64,000 nt of DNA from Typha latifolia (taxonomy: Eukaryota > Streptophyta > Magnoliopsida > Poales > Typhaceae). The position numbers and the translations under genes were made by a program. Shown in pieces: positions 32,563 through 43,015 of the stretch (its first letter is position 1; each line of letters begins with the position of its first letter). The notes beneath the pieces were generated by a model. That model saw only the letters and a list, made by a program, of their open reading frames with translations. It was not told the origin of the DNA and did no database searches. The stretch lies in the NCBI GenBank assembly GCA_019914945.1, contig CM034112.1, positions 6,394,001 through 6,458,000 of the forward strand, in the 5' to 3' direction.

Positions 32563-34506
32563 ATGACGACAACCAGATCCATTGCTGCACGGCGAGATGA
32601 TGAAGAAGAGATTCTCCCAATAGAGGAGGGAGAAACGATTGCAAGGACTTCCACCCGTGGAACCGCCCGATCTAATCAGAATACGGAAGAACCTAGCGTT
32701 CAAGCCATGTTGGGGTCTATTTCAGAGCAATTGGCCATCAACAACCAGATGATGATGGAGATGATGCGGGAACTACGGGCGAACGGGAAAGCACCATCGA
32801 CCCCACGACGCGAGTCCACCCCCTTGAACCCACCGCCACCGGTTCAGCCTTTGCAACCACAAGAGCCGCTGCTACCTCCACCCTATGGGCAGAGGCAAGC
32901 AAGGATGGTTACACCAGGTCCAGTTGTAGGTGAACCCATCCGACGGGTGAACCACTATGGAGACCGTCTTGGAGATCAAGATCCGTGGGCGGGTCAATAC
33001 GATCTGGAACCACAACAAGTTAATCAAAACCGAAGGAGGGATCATCAACCCTTCATGGTGCATCCTCCCCCGGTTAGACATGGACATGATCCGGAACGAG
33101 ACAATGGCATCCGTGGACAAGTCGTGCGTCTCGAATTCCCCAAGTTCAAAGGTGGCGACCCGATCGATTGGTTGTATAGGGCGGAGCAATTCTTTGCATA
33201 CCAAGGAACGGCGGAAGAGTACAAGGTGACGCTTGCGAGCTTCCACCTTGAGGATGCGGCGCTTCATTGGTTTCGAGCAGCCAATGCCACTGAGGCTATC
33301 GAAACTTGGGCTGAATTTTGCGCCGATATCACACGGCGATTTGGAGCATCGAGATATGAAGACTTTGATGCTCTCCTCTCAAAGACGGTGCAAAAGACCA
33401 CGGTTGGGTCATACCAAGAATAATTTGAGAAAATTAGTAGCCGATGTCATCCACCATGGACGGATCAGCAACTTCGCAGCACCTTCATCTCCGGGTTGCG
33501 AGGTGACATACAAGCCGATGTGAGGGCTTTAAGGCCTAGAACCTTAAAGGAGGCCTTCGAAGATGCGGTGCTTATGGAAGACAAACATAGGGCCATGAAG
33601 ATACACTTGAAACAGAGTTGGATGAGCCAAGGAAGCCGCAATCAAGCTCAACCAAACATAGCGGCGAGAAATACTATCGGAGTACCAAGGGTTGCTGCTA
33701 CAGTGGTACCTCCTCGAGCATCCTTGAAGCCATCCCAAGATGTGAAGTATGCACCTAGAGGTCCGGGACGAGCACTCACACCAGCCCAAGTAGAAGAAAG
33801 AAGAGCCAAGGGCCTATGCTTCCGTTGTGATGAGAAGTTTGTACCCGGGCATCGCTGCGCTAAACTGATGGGATCGGTGATGCTAATCGATGGATTGGAG
33901 GAAGTGGAGGACGAGTTTGCAGCTGAAGGTGCAGATGTGGCTGGACATCAAGGAGAAGAAACTGAGGAGCAACCCGTGGAGGACATGATAGCCAAAATCT
34001 CCCTTCACGCCTATTCGGGGACAGCTGCGCCAAAAACCTTGCGGGTAAACGGGGTAGTCAAGAAAACCACAGTGAGAATCTTGATTGACACCGGGTCCAC
34101 CCACAACTTCATTGACAAGAGGCTCCTTAGGAAGATTGGGCTTGAGTCGGAATCCATGGAAGGGTTCGATGTGACAATCGGAGATGGCACCACATTGCGA
34201 GTAGATTTTATTTGTGGAGGTGTAGAATTGAAGGTGCAAGGCCAAACTTTCACATTGGATCTTTATCCGTTGGCCTTGCAAGGTGCCGATATTGTTTTGG
34301 GGACCGAATGGCTTCGAAGCTTGGGGCCCGTGACATTTGATTTTACAAGCCTCACATTGACGTTTTGGAGAAAAGACAAGAGAGTGCTGCTAGATGGAAG
34401 CCAACCGCTACTTGAACTTCCAAATGAAGGGGTCGCAAGGGAGCTCGCTTCTTTCTCGGCGCCCACCTTTCCTTTCTTCTCAGACATTGACCATCTTCTC
34501 AGATGA
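32563..34506 (+). pseudogene. B1 gag-protease, one internal stop
   Basis: ATG at 32563 follows the primer site (MTTTRSIAARRDDEEEILP). The frame is open to a TAA at 33421 (B2 has GAA there) and then open again to a TGA at 34504. Domains: an acidic, Pro-rich N-terminus; a capsid-like region from about codon 195 (KFKGGDPIDWLYRAEQFF); a zinc knuckle CFRCDEKFVPGHRC; and an aspartic protease with ILIDTGSTHNF (Asp codon at 34087). After protease (VTFDFTSLTLTFWRKDKRV) the reading goes to GVARELASFSAPTF, which in B4 lies after RNase H, so RT and RNase H were removed in frame. Gag would package RNA and protease would mature it; the stop prevents a full product unless read through. Confidence 0.9.
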
Positions 34507-35910
34507 GCTAGTGTAGAGGATAGTGAGCTGGTCCAACTCATGGAGGAGTTGAGAGAGAACCCCTCAAGCCACCCCGAGCACGAGGAGCGTGATGGGTTAG
34601 TACTAGAGTGCGGGCGAATCAAGGTACCCCGGAACGAAGAGCTACGGAGACTATTGATGGCACACTTCCATGATACTCCTATAGCAGGGCATGAAGGGGT
34701 ATTACGTACCTACAAGCGGCTGGCCCAAAACTGTACATGGACAGTGATGAAGACGGATGTGAAGAAGTATGTGCGTGAATGTCAAATCTGCCAACGAGTC
34801 AAATCGGAGGCACTCAAGCCTAGCGGGCTGCTACAACCACTACCGATACCAGAGCGTATTTGGGAGGATATCTCCATGGACTTCATCGAGGGGCTGCCGG
34901 AGGTTCGGGGACAATCGGTGTTGTTGGTTGTGGTGGATAGACTAAGCAAATATGCTCATTTCATAACATTGTCTCACCCGTTTTCAGCAAAAAGGGTTGC
35001 TGAAATTTTTGTTCGGGAAGTGGCACGCTTGCATGGGATGCCTAGGACAATCGTGTCAGACCGGGATCGCATCTTCATCAGTGAGTTTTGGTCCGAGTTC
35101 TTCAGATTGCAAGGGACTCAAATCAACCTGAGTTCAGCTTATCACCCCGAGACAGATGGCCAAACCGAGGTGGTGAATCGCGGACTGGAGCAATACTTGC
35201 GATGCTTTGTGGCGAAACGACCAAGGGATTGGGTCAAATTCCTTCCATGGGCTGAGTGGTCATACAATACGGCTCATCACTCTAGCATCGGCATGACCCC
35301 CTTTGAGGCGGTTTATGGGCGCACTCCCCCTGTCTTGCGTGCCTATGATAGACTCGCGGCGGCGGATAGGACCGAGCTTGACTTGGAGCTTGCTGATCGA
35401 GATGAAACATTGAGACTGCTCAAGACTCACCTAGCCACAGCCCAAAACTGCATGAAGCAAACTCATGACAAAGGCCGACGTGAGCGAGAATTTGAGGTGG
35501 ATCAATTGGTGTTCGTTCGAGCTCAACCGTATCGGCAATCCACATTAAGACCAATTTTGAACCAAAAGTTGGGTTACAAGTACAACGGTCCGTACCGAGT
35601 GTTACAACGAATCGGTCCAGTAGCTTACCGGTTGGACCTACCTGAAGGAACCAGGATACATCCGGTCTTCCATGTATCAGCATTGAAGGCCCAGATCAGG
35701 CCTAACCAGGTGGTGGGTTCGGCCTTACCCGAACTAATGGAGGAGGATGGTCCCACTGAACCGGTCCGAGTATTAGACCGTAGGAAAAGACGCCATGGGA
35801 CCATATTAGAGACTGAAGTGCTAATTGAGTGGCTGGGCAAATCTACTGACAAGTCTACCTGGGAGCTAGAGTCAGATATCATGGATCGCTTTCCAAACTT
35901 CAAACCTTGA
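34507..35910 (+). CDS. B1 integrase with chromodomain, open frame
   Basis: This is the longest open coding stretch in the window, in frame with gag-protease but separated from it by the TGA at 34504. The first Met is at 34540 (456 codons). It has a zinc domain (HDTPIAGHEG ... CQIC, His44/His51, Cys81/Cys84) and a catalytic triad Asp114 (SMDFIEG), Asp174 (IVSDRD) and Glu210 (DGQTEVVNR), the last two 35 residues apart as in retroviral-type integrases. A GPYRVLQRIGPVAYRLDLP tail and a short chromodomain (LETEVLIEWLGK ... TWELESDI) end at FPNFKP. It would insert cDNA, with the chromodomain guiding it to chromatin marks. There is no start context of its own, so expression as a separate protein is doubtful. 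Confidence 0.85.
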   Translation, partial: ASVEDSELVQLMEELRENPSSHPEHEERDGLVLECGRIKVPRNEELRRLLMAHFHDTPIAGHEGVLRTYKRLAQNCTWTVMKTDVKKYVRECQICQRVKSEALKPSGLLQPLPIPERIWEDISMDFIEGLPEVRGQSVLLVVVDRLSKYAHFITLSHPFSAKRVAEIFVREVARLHGMPRTIVSDRDRIFISEFWSEFFRLQGTQINLSSAYHPETDGQTEVVNRGLEQYLRCFVAKRPRDWVKFLPWAEWSYNTAHHSSIGMTPFEAVYGRTPPVLRAYDRLAAADRTELDLELADRDETLRLLKTHLATAQNCMKQTHDKGRREREFEVDQLVFVRAQPYRQSTLRPILNQKLGYKYNGPYRVLQRIGPVAYRLDLPEGTRIHPVFHVSALKAQIRPNQVVGSALPELMEEDGPTEPVRVLDRRKRRHGTILETEVLIEWLGKSTDKSTWELESDIMDRFPNFKP

Positions 35911-35938
35911 GGACCAAGGTTGCGGAAGCGTGGTGGAT

Positions 35939-36964
35939 TGATACGATTCGGACTTCACCGACGTCGTCTCGAGCATGGATTCACTTTAGGAGTGTTTTTA
36001 TTTCATGTTTTAGTGTTTAATTTCCATTAAAATAAGTTTTCTGTAAGTCGCGTTCGAACGCGGGTGGAGTGAGTTCGAACGCGGTTTGTGAACGGGGTTA
36101 TGAACGTGGAGAAGAGAATGTACTATGCGTTCGAACGCAGTGCGTTCGAACGCACTGTGAACGCCTGCATCGCGTTCGTAAAGACCGACAGGCGCGTTCG
36201 ATCACGCGTTCGAATGCCTGCATCGCATTCGCAAATCCAGAAGAGCTAATTCGGTGCGTTCGAACGCGGTCGGGCGAGTTCGAACGCGGTCGGCGAAAAT
36301 TGTGTTTTAGGGTTAATGTGAGTTGTTGGTTAGCCTATAAAAGGATGTGTAGGGCAACCAAAATCATTATTGATTATTGAGATTGAGTTTTGCCTTGCCT
36401 CCTTCGTCTTCTTCGCTCCCGTTCTCTCAATCCCCGGCGACGTCGCTTCTAACCTCCCTCGTCCGGCTAATCACCCTAGTCCCTTAGGGGTGGCCCTCTT
36501 CTCCCTCTTCGTCCAATCTATCTAACACTTGCCCTAATCCTTCCATCAACCACAACCATTCCACCATCACTTTTCACCAGTGCCACCACATTAACGCCGG
36601 TCCACCACCATCCACCATTACCTAGGATCTCGTGCCTCCATCCACGAATCCAAAACAGAGCATCCTGACGTTCGTCCTCTAAACGAACGATATCTCGAGA
36701 TCCCCAACTCTGATTCGCCTGTAACTAGATTTGTTGGAAAGCTCTTTTACGAGGCTACAACATATCAAAATCTCACGTCGATCCGACGACAGCATATTTT
36801 GGGATCTAATTTTCAAAGTTCCGTGCCAGATCGTAACAAGCTGGTATCAAAGCCTTAGCCCCAAAGAGAAGATCGTATCAATCTGGTATCAGAGCCTTAG
36901 CCCCAAAGAGAAGATCGTATCAATCTGGTATCAGAGCCTTAGCCCCAAAGAGAAGATCGTATCA
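35939..36964 (+). repeat. LTR2 of B1
   Basis: It has the same termini as LTR1 and lies right after the purine tract ending in gtggtggat. It is 1026 bases; the extra length is mostly a few more CGTTCGAACG repeats in U3 (36200-36290). Three 42-base units end it (36841-36966). It is followed by a primer site and gag, so it acts as both 3' LTR of one copy and 5' LTR of the next. Confidence 0.9.
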
Positions 36965-37005
36965 ATCTGGTATCAGAGCCACCTTTCCTCGGACAAGCGC
37001 TTCCA

Positions 37006-37372
37006 ATGACGACAACCAGATCCATGGCTGCACGGCGAGATGATGAAGAAGAGATTCTCCCAATAGAGGAGGGAGAAACGATTGCAAGGACTTCCACCCG
37101 TGGAACCGCCCGATCTAATCAGAATACGGAAGAACCTAGCGTTCAAGCCATGTTGGGGTCTATTTCAGAGCAATTGGCCATCAACAACCAGATGATGATG
37201 GAGATGATGCGGGAACTACGGGCGAACGGGAAAGCACCATCGACCCCACGACGCGAGTCCACCCCCTTGAACCCACCGCCACCGGTTCAGCCTTTGCAAC
37301 CACAAGAGCCGCTGCTACCACCACCCTATGGGCAGAGGCAAGCAAGGATGGTTACACCAGGTCCAGTTGCAG
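37006..37372 (+). pseudogene. Second, truncated gag start of B1
   Basis: The ATG at 37006 gives MTTTRSMAARRDDEEEILP, nearly identical to 32563 onward, through the Pro-rich segment to VTPGPVA. It then jumps at about 37373 to minus-strand A-d RT (complement of the DYRALNAI segment). It shows a tandem LTR-internal-LTR-internal arrangement that was later truncated. Confidence 0.88.
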
Positions 37373-37515
37373 TTGACGGTAATAGCGTTTAGTGCTCGAT
37401 AGTCGATACAAAAACGCCATGCCCCGTCCTTTTTTCGCACCAATAACATGGGGGATGACTATGAGCTATGACTTAGTTGAATGAGACCTTGCTCCAACAT
37501 CTCGACTACCATCTT
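37373..37515 (-). pseudogene. A-d RT start, right of B1
   Basis: The plus-strand text ttgacggtaatagcgtttag is the complement of the RT segment around [12 protein letters not shown]; the following bases cover the stretch before it, to MVVEMLEQGLI. Compared with A-g, about 230 bases between 31528 and here are missing. At about 37515 the strand switches to A-c integrase. Confidence 0.75.
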
Positions 37516-38340
37516 TGAGACAAATGTCTCGGATCTTGATTGTGTATTTATGAGTGACTTTTGGACAAAGTTTTTTAGATTGTATGGGACTCAATTAAAC
37601 TTTAGCTCACCCTACCATCTACAAACGGACAACCAAACTGAGGTGGTCACTCGAGACATTAAGCAGTACTTGAGGTGCTTTGTTGGAGAGATGCCAAGAC
37701 AATGGTTGGAGTTCTTACCATGGGCGGAGTGGTCATACAACACTGCCTACCACAGCAGCATTGGCAAGCCTCCATTCGAGGTGGTGTATAGGCGCACAGC
37801 TCTGACATTACGCGCTTATAATCTAGTGGCATCTATAGATCGGATGGAGGTGGACTTAGCATTCATGGATAGAGACGCCACATTGAGGAAGTTGCAAGCC
37901 CATCTTAAATTTGCTCAAAACTGCATGAAGCAAGTTTATGATTGTAACCATCGGGAGCAGGAGTTTGACATCGGCAGTTCGGTGATTCTAAGAGTATAGT
38001 CGAATCGAGTTAGCACATTGCTACTTTGGTCTGTTTCAGGTGTTGGGAGCGTATCGTTTAGAGCTGCCGGAGGGGTCGAGAGTACATCCTGTCTTCCATA
38101 TTTCATTGCTGAAGGGAGTTGATTGGAGATCATGAGGTCGTTGGATCACTTCTACCGAAGTCATTAGAGGAGACTGTGATCTTAGAGCCAGTTCAAGTAC
38201 TTGCTAGGTGTCGACGACATCATGGTACCAGATTAGAGATGGAGATTCTAGTTGAGTGACTTAGCAAACCATCCGATAAGGCTACATGGGAGTTGGAGAT
38301 GGACATCTTGGAGCATTTCCATGACTTTACACCTTGAGGG
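37516..38340 (+). pseudogene. A-c integrase core end, tail and chromodomain
   Basis: 37481-37999 includes VSDLDCVFMSDFWTKFFRL (second catalytic Asp region), TDNQTEVVTRDIKQYLRCF (catalytic Glu), FEVVYRRTALTLRAY and a tail to SVILRV followed by a TAG. 38040-38337 continues in other frames through the GPVAYHLELP-like region, the linker and the chromodomain to DFTP and TGA. A purine tract (gcaaggtgggggaagcatgg) follows. Confidence 0.8.
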
Positions 38341-38364
38341 CAAGGTGGGGGAAGCATGGTGGGT

Positions 38365-38856
38365 TGATATACCTTGTTAGAGTCTTTTCTTATTGCATTA
38401 GTTGTTTATTTTCATTAAAATAAAATTCTTGTAGGTCGCGTTCGAACGCCCTTGCGAAGACATGCTTCGGGTTTCAAAAACATAGAACGCAAAATGCACG
38501 TTCAAACACGGTCGAGCGGGATTCCACTAGGATTAGGGTTAATTATTGTTATTAGAGCTTGTTGGCTAGCCTCTATAAAGGTGTGGATGGCAGCCAAAAT
38601 AATTATGCTATTAGATTATTAGTTTCTCGCCTCCTATCTTCTCTCTATCTTCTCTACCATAATCTCCTTCCTCTCTCTTCACCAACCTACCATCTCTACC
38701 GTTGGCAAGGTCTCTCCTAACTTCTAATCTCCCTCGTCTGTCGAGACCTCCCTTTTTCTTGGGATCTCGACCACTTCTTCCCTTTGGTCTTCATCACTTA
38801 AATAACATCTAACATCCACCCTCATCTCCATTAAGGAATTGTTCCGTAGTCTATCA
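38365..38856 (+). repeat. 3' LTR of A-c, internally deleted
   Basis: It starts TGATATACCTTG and ends GTCTATCA. The CGTTCGAACG motifs are few. About 300 bases of R/U5 are lost between ctcatctccatt and aaggaattgttccg. It is followed directly by RL-A protease DNA rather than by a target duplication. Confidence 0.8.
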
Positions 38857-39910
38857 TGAAGAGGAAGATATCCAAGCTGAAATATCGATGCATGTATATT
38901 CGGGTACTTCCTCATCGAGGACATTATGGGTGGATGGACTCGTTAGAAAGTATTGTGTGCACATCCTCATCGATTCCGGGAGTATACACAACTATCTAGA
39001 CGAGAGGTATGTAAGGAAGTTGGGTTTGGATGCTGAACCGACCGCGGGGTTTGACGTTGCTATAGGAGACGGCACGAAGCTTCGGGGGGATAGCTTGTGT
39101 CGCCGGATAAGTATACGGGTGCAGGTACATGACATCATTGTGGATTTGTGTCCGTTGGCGCTGTGAGGAGCGGACGTTGTCCTATGCACTCAGTAGTTAC
39201 AAAGCTTGGGACCCATCACTTTTGATTTCTGGAGTATGTGGATGAAATTTAAGCAAGAAAACAAAGATGTGTATCTTGATGGCGTTCAGTCTCCGTCGAT
39301 TCCAGCAATTATGCCAATGATGAGGTTGCCTTATGCGAGTGATTTGGCCTATCTTTCTTTAGTTAGTACCAGTAGGAGTTGAGCCTTTAATGAATCAATG
39401 TACCACAATTGATTTGTCTAATTTATTAGATAAATTTGCTTGACCATTTGAAGAGCCAAAGGAGTTGCCACTAAGGAGAACGGTGGACCATCACATAGAG
39501 ATTATGTCCAGGGCTACACCGACGAACGTGAGGCCGTATCGATATCTGCATGTACAAACGGAAGTTATCTCCAAGATGGTAGCCGAGATGTTGGAACAAG
39601 GCCTCATACAACTAAGTCATAGCTCTTAATCATCGCCGGTGCTATTTGAGCGAAAGAAGGATGAGACATGGCATTTTTGTGTGACTACCGGGCATTAAAC
39701 GCTATCACTGTCAAGGGCCAGTATCCCATTCCGCTCATAGAGGAGCTGCTGGACAAGATTGCAGGGGCAATCATATTTAGCAAGCTTGACTTGAGTGCCG
39801 GGTATCATCAAATTAGAGTTCACTCCGTGGATGTGTACAAAACTTCATTTAGGACTCCAAACGGACACTACGATTCTGGGTGATGCCCTTTGATCTTACC
39901 AATGCTCCAG
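38857..39910 (+). pseudogene. A-e RL-A protease and RT remnant
   Basis: 38888-39166 is protease (MHVYSGTSSSRTLWVDGLV, HILIDSGSIHNYLDERYVR, Asp-Ser-Gly present). Broken frames cover the linker. 39668-39883 is RT ([36 protein letters not shown]). It has no gag, because the sequence starts just before protease, right at the end of the A-c LTR. That could be a tandem LTR-internal array with gag deleted, or an unrelated copy joined by deletion. It is cut at 39910 by A-f (left target bases TCCAG). Confidence 0.75.
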
Positions 39911-40668
39911 TGATAAGTTACAGAACAATTCTTTCAAGATCTGGATTTATTGCATTAAACAGTCCATGCAATCGAGGGAAAATATTCAGAAAATATTCTT
40001 CGTTAGTCATAAAATTATGAAACCAAACGGGTTCAATCTGTATCTCTTTTATCTACATTTTTTATATTTATGCCCTTCACATATTCAAAAAGCAACTACG
40101 ATGAGAACATGAAATAGTGCAGATGATGGTGGTGGTGACGGGTGGAATGGATCATAAAGTTATGGATGATAATGGAGATGAGGGTGAATTATTGATGTTG
40201 TTTAAAGGATAAAGACAAAGGGGAATAAGTGGTCGAGATTCTAAATAAGAGGGAGGACTCGACAAGCGATAGAGATTAGAAGTTAGTAGAGACCTTGCCA
40301 GTGGTAAAGGTGGTAGGTCGGTGAAGAGGGAAGAGGGAGGAGGGCGATTAGGGTATTGAGACTAGAGAGAAGATAGAGAGGCAAGAAACTAATATTCCAA
40401 TAGCATTATTATTTTGGCTGCCATCCACACATTTGTAGAGGCTAGCCAAGAAGTCAAAATAACAATTATTAACCCTAATTCTAGTGGACTCTTGCCGATC
40501 GCGTTCGAACATGCAAAAGGCGTTCTCTATCGATGCGAACGTGATGCAGACCTTCAAACGTCGCATTTGAACGCACCCGACCGCGTTCGTTGTTTTTTCA
40601 AACTAGATGTAGGCGTTCGAACGCAACCTACAAAAAATTTATTTTAATGAAAATAAATAAGTGTATCA
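39911..40668 (-). repeat. 3' LTR of A-f
   Basis: On the plus strand it runs from TGATAAGTTACAG to GTGTATCA. On its right is the complement of the purine tract (ccacgcttcccccaccttac), so this is the 3' LTR of a minus-strand element. U3 has CGTTCGAACG copies near 40500-40620. Confidence 0.85.
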
Positions 40669-43015
40669 CCACGCTTCCCCCACCTTACCCTCAAGGTGTA
40701 AAGTCGGGGAAACGCTCCAAGATGTCCGTCTCCATCTGCCACGTCGCCTCATCGGATGGCTTACCAAGCCACTTAACTAGAATCTCCATGTGTAATATAG
40801 TACCATGACATCGTCGGCGCCTAGCAAGTACACAAACTGGCTCTACGATCTTTGTCTCCTCTAATGGCTCTAGTAGAACTGATCCAATGACCTCATGATC
40901 TCCAATCCGCTCCCTCAGCAATGAAATATGGAAGACAAGATGAACTCTCGAACACTTTTTAGGACTCCTTCAACAACAATAGAACCCCTTCGGCGGCTCT
41001 AAACAATATGTAGCCGGACCAATATGCTCTAACACCCAAAACGGACAGAAGTAACGATGTGCTAACTTCTGGCTTTACATTGGACGCAAGGTCACCCGAC
41101 GATACGGTTGCACCCTCACAAACGCCCAACTACCAATGTCGAACTCCTGCTCCCTATGGCTGCGATCATAAACTTGCTTCATGCAATTTTGAGCAAGTTT
41201 AAGATGGGCACGCAACCTCCTCAATGTAGCATCTCTATCCATTAAAGCTAAGTCTACCTTCATTCGATCTGCAGATACCACTAGATCATAAGCGCGTAAT
41301 ATTGTTGTCGTGCGCCCAAACACCACCTCAAACGGAGTCATGCCAATGCTACTGTGGTAGGCAGTGTTGTAAGACCACTCCACCAACAGTGAGAACTCCA
41401 ACCATTGTCTCGGCATCTGTCCAACAAAGCATCTCAAGTACTGCTCAATGCCTCGATTGACCACCTCGGTTTGGCCGTCCGTTTGTGGATGGTAAGCCAA
41501 ACTGAAGTTCAATTGAGTCCTTTGTAATCTAAAAAGCTCCATCCAAAAGTCGCTAAAAAATACACAATCACGATCCGAGACAATCGTGCGTGGCATGTCA
41601 TGTAACTGAGCAACATCTTTAACAAAAATTTCAGCCACTAACTTGCTAAAAATAGATGTGATAATATAGAAAAGTGCGCATACTTGCTCAATCTGTCAAC
41701 CATCACATGAATAATGAAATAACCATGTACCAGCGGAAGCCCCTTTATGAAATCTATAAAAATGTCTTCCCAAACATGGTACGGTATTAGTAGAGGCTAT
41801 AGTAATCCAGCCAGTTTCAATGTAGTTGCCTTCGCCCTTTGACATATTTTGTAAGCACAGACAAATGTCCTCACATCTCGCCTTAATCCTGGCCACGTGG
41901 AACTTTGAGATATCCTCCTATACTTCCTAAAGACACCCTCATGACTAGCCTCTGGAGTTTGGTGGAAGTGCTCCAACAATTTCTGCCGTAATCCATCATT
42001 TGCAGGCACCCGAATGCATCTGCGGTCCAGCAGCAAACTTCCTCGATTCTTCAACTCTGGATGGCGCTCTAGATCGTCCAATACCTCCAGTAAAAATCTC
42101 ATAACATTAGGGTCAAATGTACCTGCATATCTCAGCTCATCAAGAAAAGGAAAAGTAGGAGAAGAATATGCTGCAAGCTCGGCTGTATCGGGTTGGCATG
42201 ATAGTGCATCCGCCGCACTATTTTCCGTTCCTTTTTTGTATTGAATTTTATAATCATAGTCCAGCAATTCTGTGACCCATCTCTACTGTGCTAGAGTGTG
42301 AATACGCTGTCCCATAAAGTATGGAAGGCTCCTTTGATCGCTTCGGATAATGAATCGCCTACTTATCAAATAAGGCCTCACTTTGTCACCGCATGCAGAA
42401 TTGCCAACATCTCTCTCTCATAGGTTGATAATTGCTGGGATATATATAATAAAGCCTTGCTAAGAAAGGATATGGGACATCCTCCTTGCATTAGTACAGC
42501 TCCTATGCCAACTCCCGATGTATCACATTCCATAATGAACTATTTGCTGAAATCCTGTAGAGCTAGAACGGGCGCCATTGTCGTTGCTGTTTTAGTTTTT
42601 CAAAGGCTGTAATGGCTTCATCCGTCCATCTAAAGGACTCCTTCCATATGATGATCCGCCGCTACACCTTCCGCTTAGATGATGTAGCCTAAATACTCCA
42701 CTTTTGGTACTCCCCATAGGCACTTGGATTTCTTAATCTTTAGCTGGTTTTGTTTTGAAAAAATTCAGCACCCTCCAAATGCCGCCAATGCTCCATTTTA
42801 ATCCTGCTATACACCAAAATATCGTCAAAGAATACCAAAATATAGCTTCACAGTAGAGGCCAAAAAATATCATTCATGAGGCCTTGAAAAGTAGCTGGAG
42901 CATTGATGAGACCAAAGGGCATCACCTAGAACTCGTAGTGCCCGTCCAAAGTCCTATATACAGTTTTGTGCACATGCGCCGGGTGAACTCTAATTTGATG
43001 ATACCCGGCCCTCAA
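40669..43015 (-). pseudogene. A-f pol remnant: chromodomain, integrase, RNase H, RT
   Basis: 40691-40921 covers the integrase end and chromodomain (LLEPLEETKIVEPVCVLARRRR, LVKWLGKPSDEATWQ). 41075-41638 is the integrase core ([52 protein letters not shown]) in good order. 41797-42267 is RNase H end, spacer and zinc domain (LDYDYKIQYKKGTENSAAD, HFHQTPEASHEGV, CAYKICQRAK). 42268-43015 is RNase H start and RT in broken frames, ending near the AGYHQIRV segment where C2 begins. Gag, protease and the 5' LTR are missing. Confidence 0.85.

Larger units (their letters stand above)
31529..37372 (+). mobile_element. RL-B element B1: LTR-internal-LTR-partial internal, RT/RNase H deleted
   Basis: This is the youngest-looking element. 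It has LTR1 (31529-32521), gag-protease (32563-34506), integrase and chromodomain (34507-35910), a purine tract, LTR2 (35939-36964), then a second primer site and the first 122 codons of gag again (37006-37372). The two LTRs and the two gag starts are almost identical. Left target bases are CCATG (31524-31528). The right end is a deletion junction, where A-d RT resumes about 230 bases further on, so no right duplication exists. It lacks RT and RNase H. Confidence 0.9.
29262..37515 (-). mobile_element. RL-A element A-d, inserted in A-c and split by B1
   Basis: On the minus strand it has a 3' LTR (29262-30191), then purine tract, chromodomain, integrase tail, RNase H and RT (30192-31528), then B1, then more RT (37373-37515). 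Its 5' half is gone: at about 37515 plus-strand A-c integrase resumes. The left target bases GAAGT (29257-29261) agree with the uninterrupted RL-A sequence aagaagtcc; the right duplication is lost. Confidence 0.8.
25728..38856 (+). mobile_element. RL-A gypsy element A-c, split by A-d
   Basis: It comprises a plus-strand 5' LTR (25728-26644), a primer site, gag, protease and RT to 29261, then A-d and B1 (29262-37515), then integrase core and chromodomain (37516-38340), a purine tract and a 3' LTR (38365-38856). RT thumb, RNase H and the integrase start are missing across the A-d break, so the insertion or a later deletion removed about 1.5-2 kb. No matching right target duplication (left flank GACTA) was found. 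Confidence 0.8.

Noticed and set aside
34872..35903. Minus-strand frames opposite B1 gag and integrase (e.g. 35420-35683, 35625-35903) and their counterparts in B2
   Set aside because: They are shadows of well-supported coding sequence on the other strand.
36069..36380. Open frames across the LTR U3 regions (also 31607-31868, 19691-19979, 57009-57278, 63424-63785)
   Set aside because: CGTTCGAACG is its own reverse complement, so arrays stay open on both strands and give mirror peptides (VRTR, FERD). They lie upstream of the TATA box in non-coding U3.
38857..38861. Right target duplication for A-c (left flank GACTA)
   Set aside because: The bases after the 3' LTR are TGAAG; there is no match, so the right boundary is a deletion or tandem junction.
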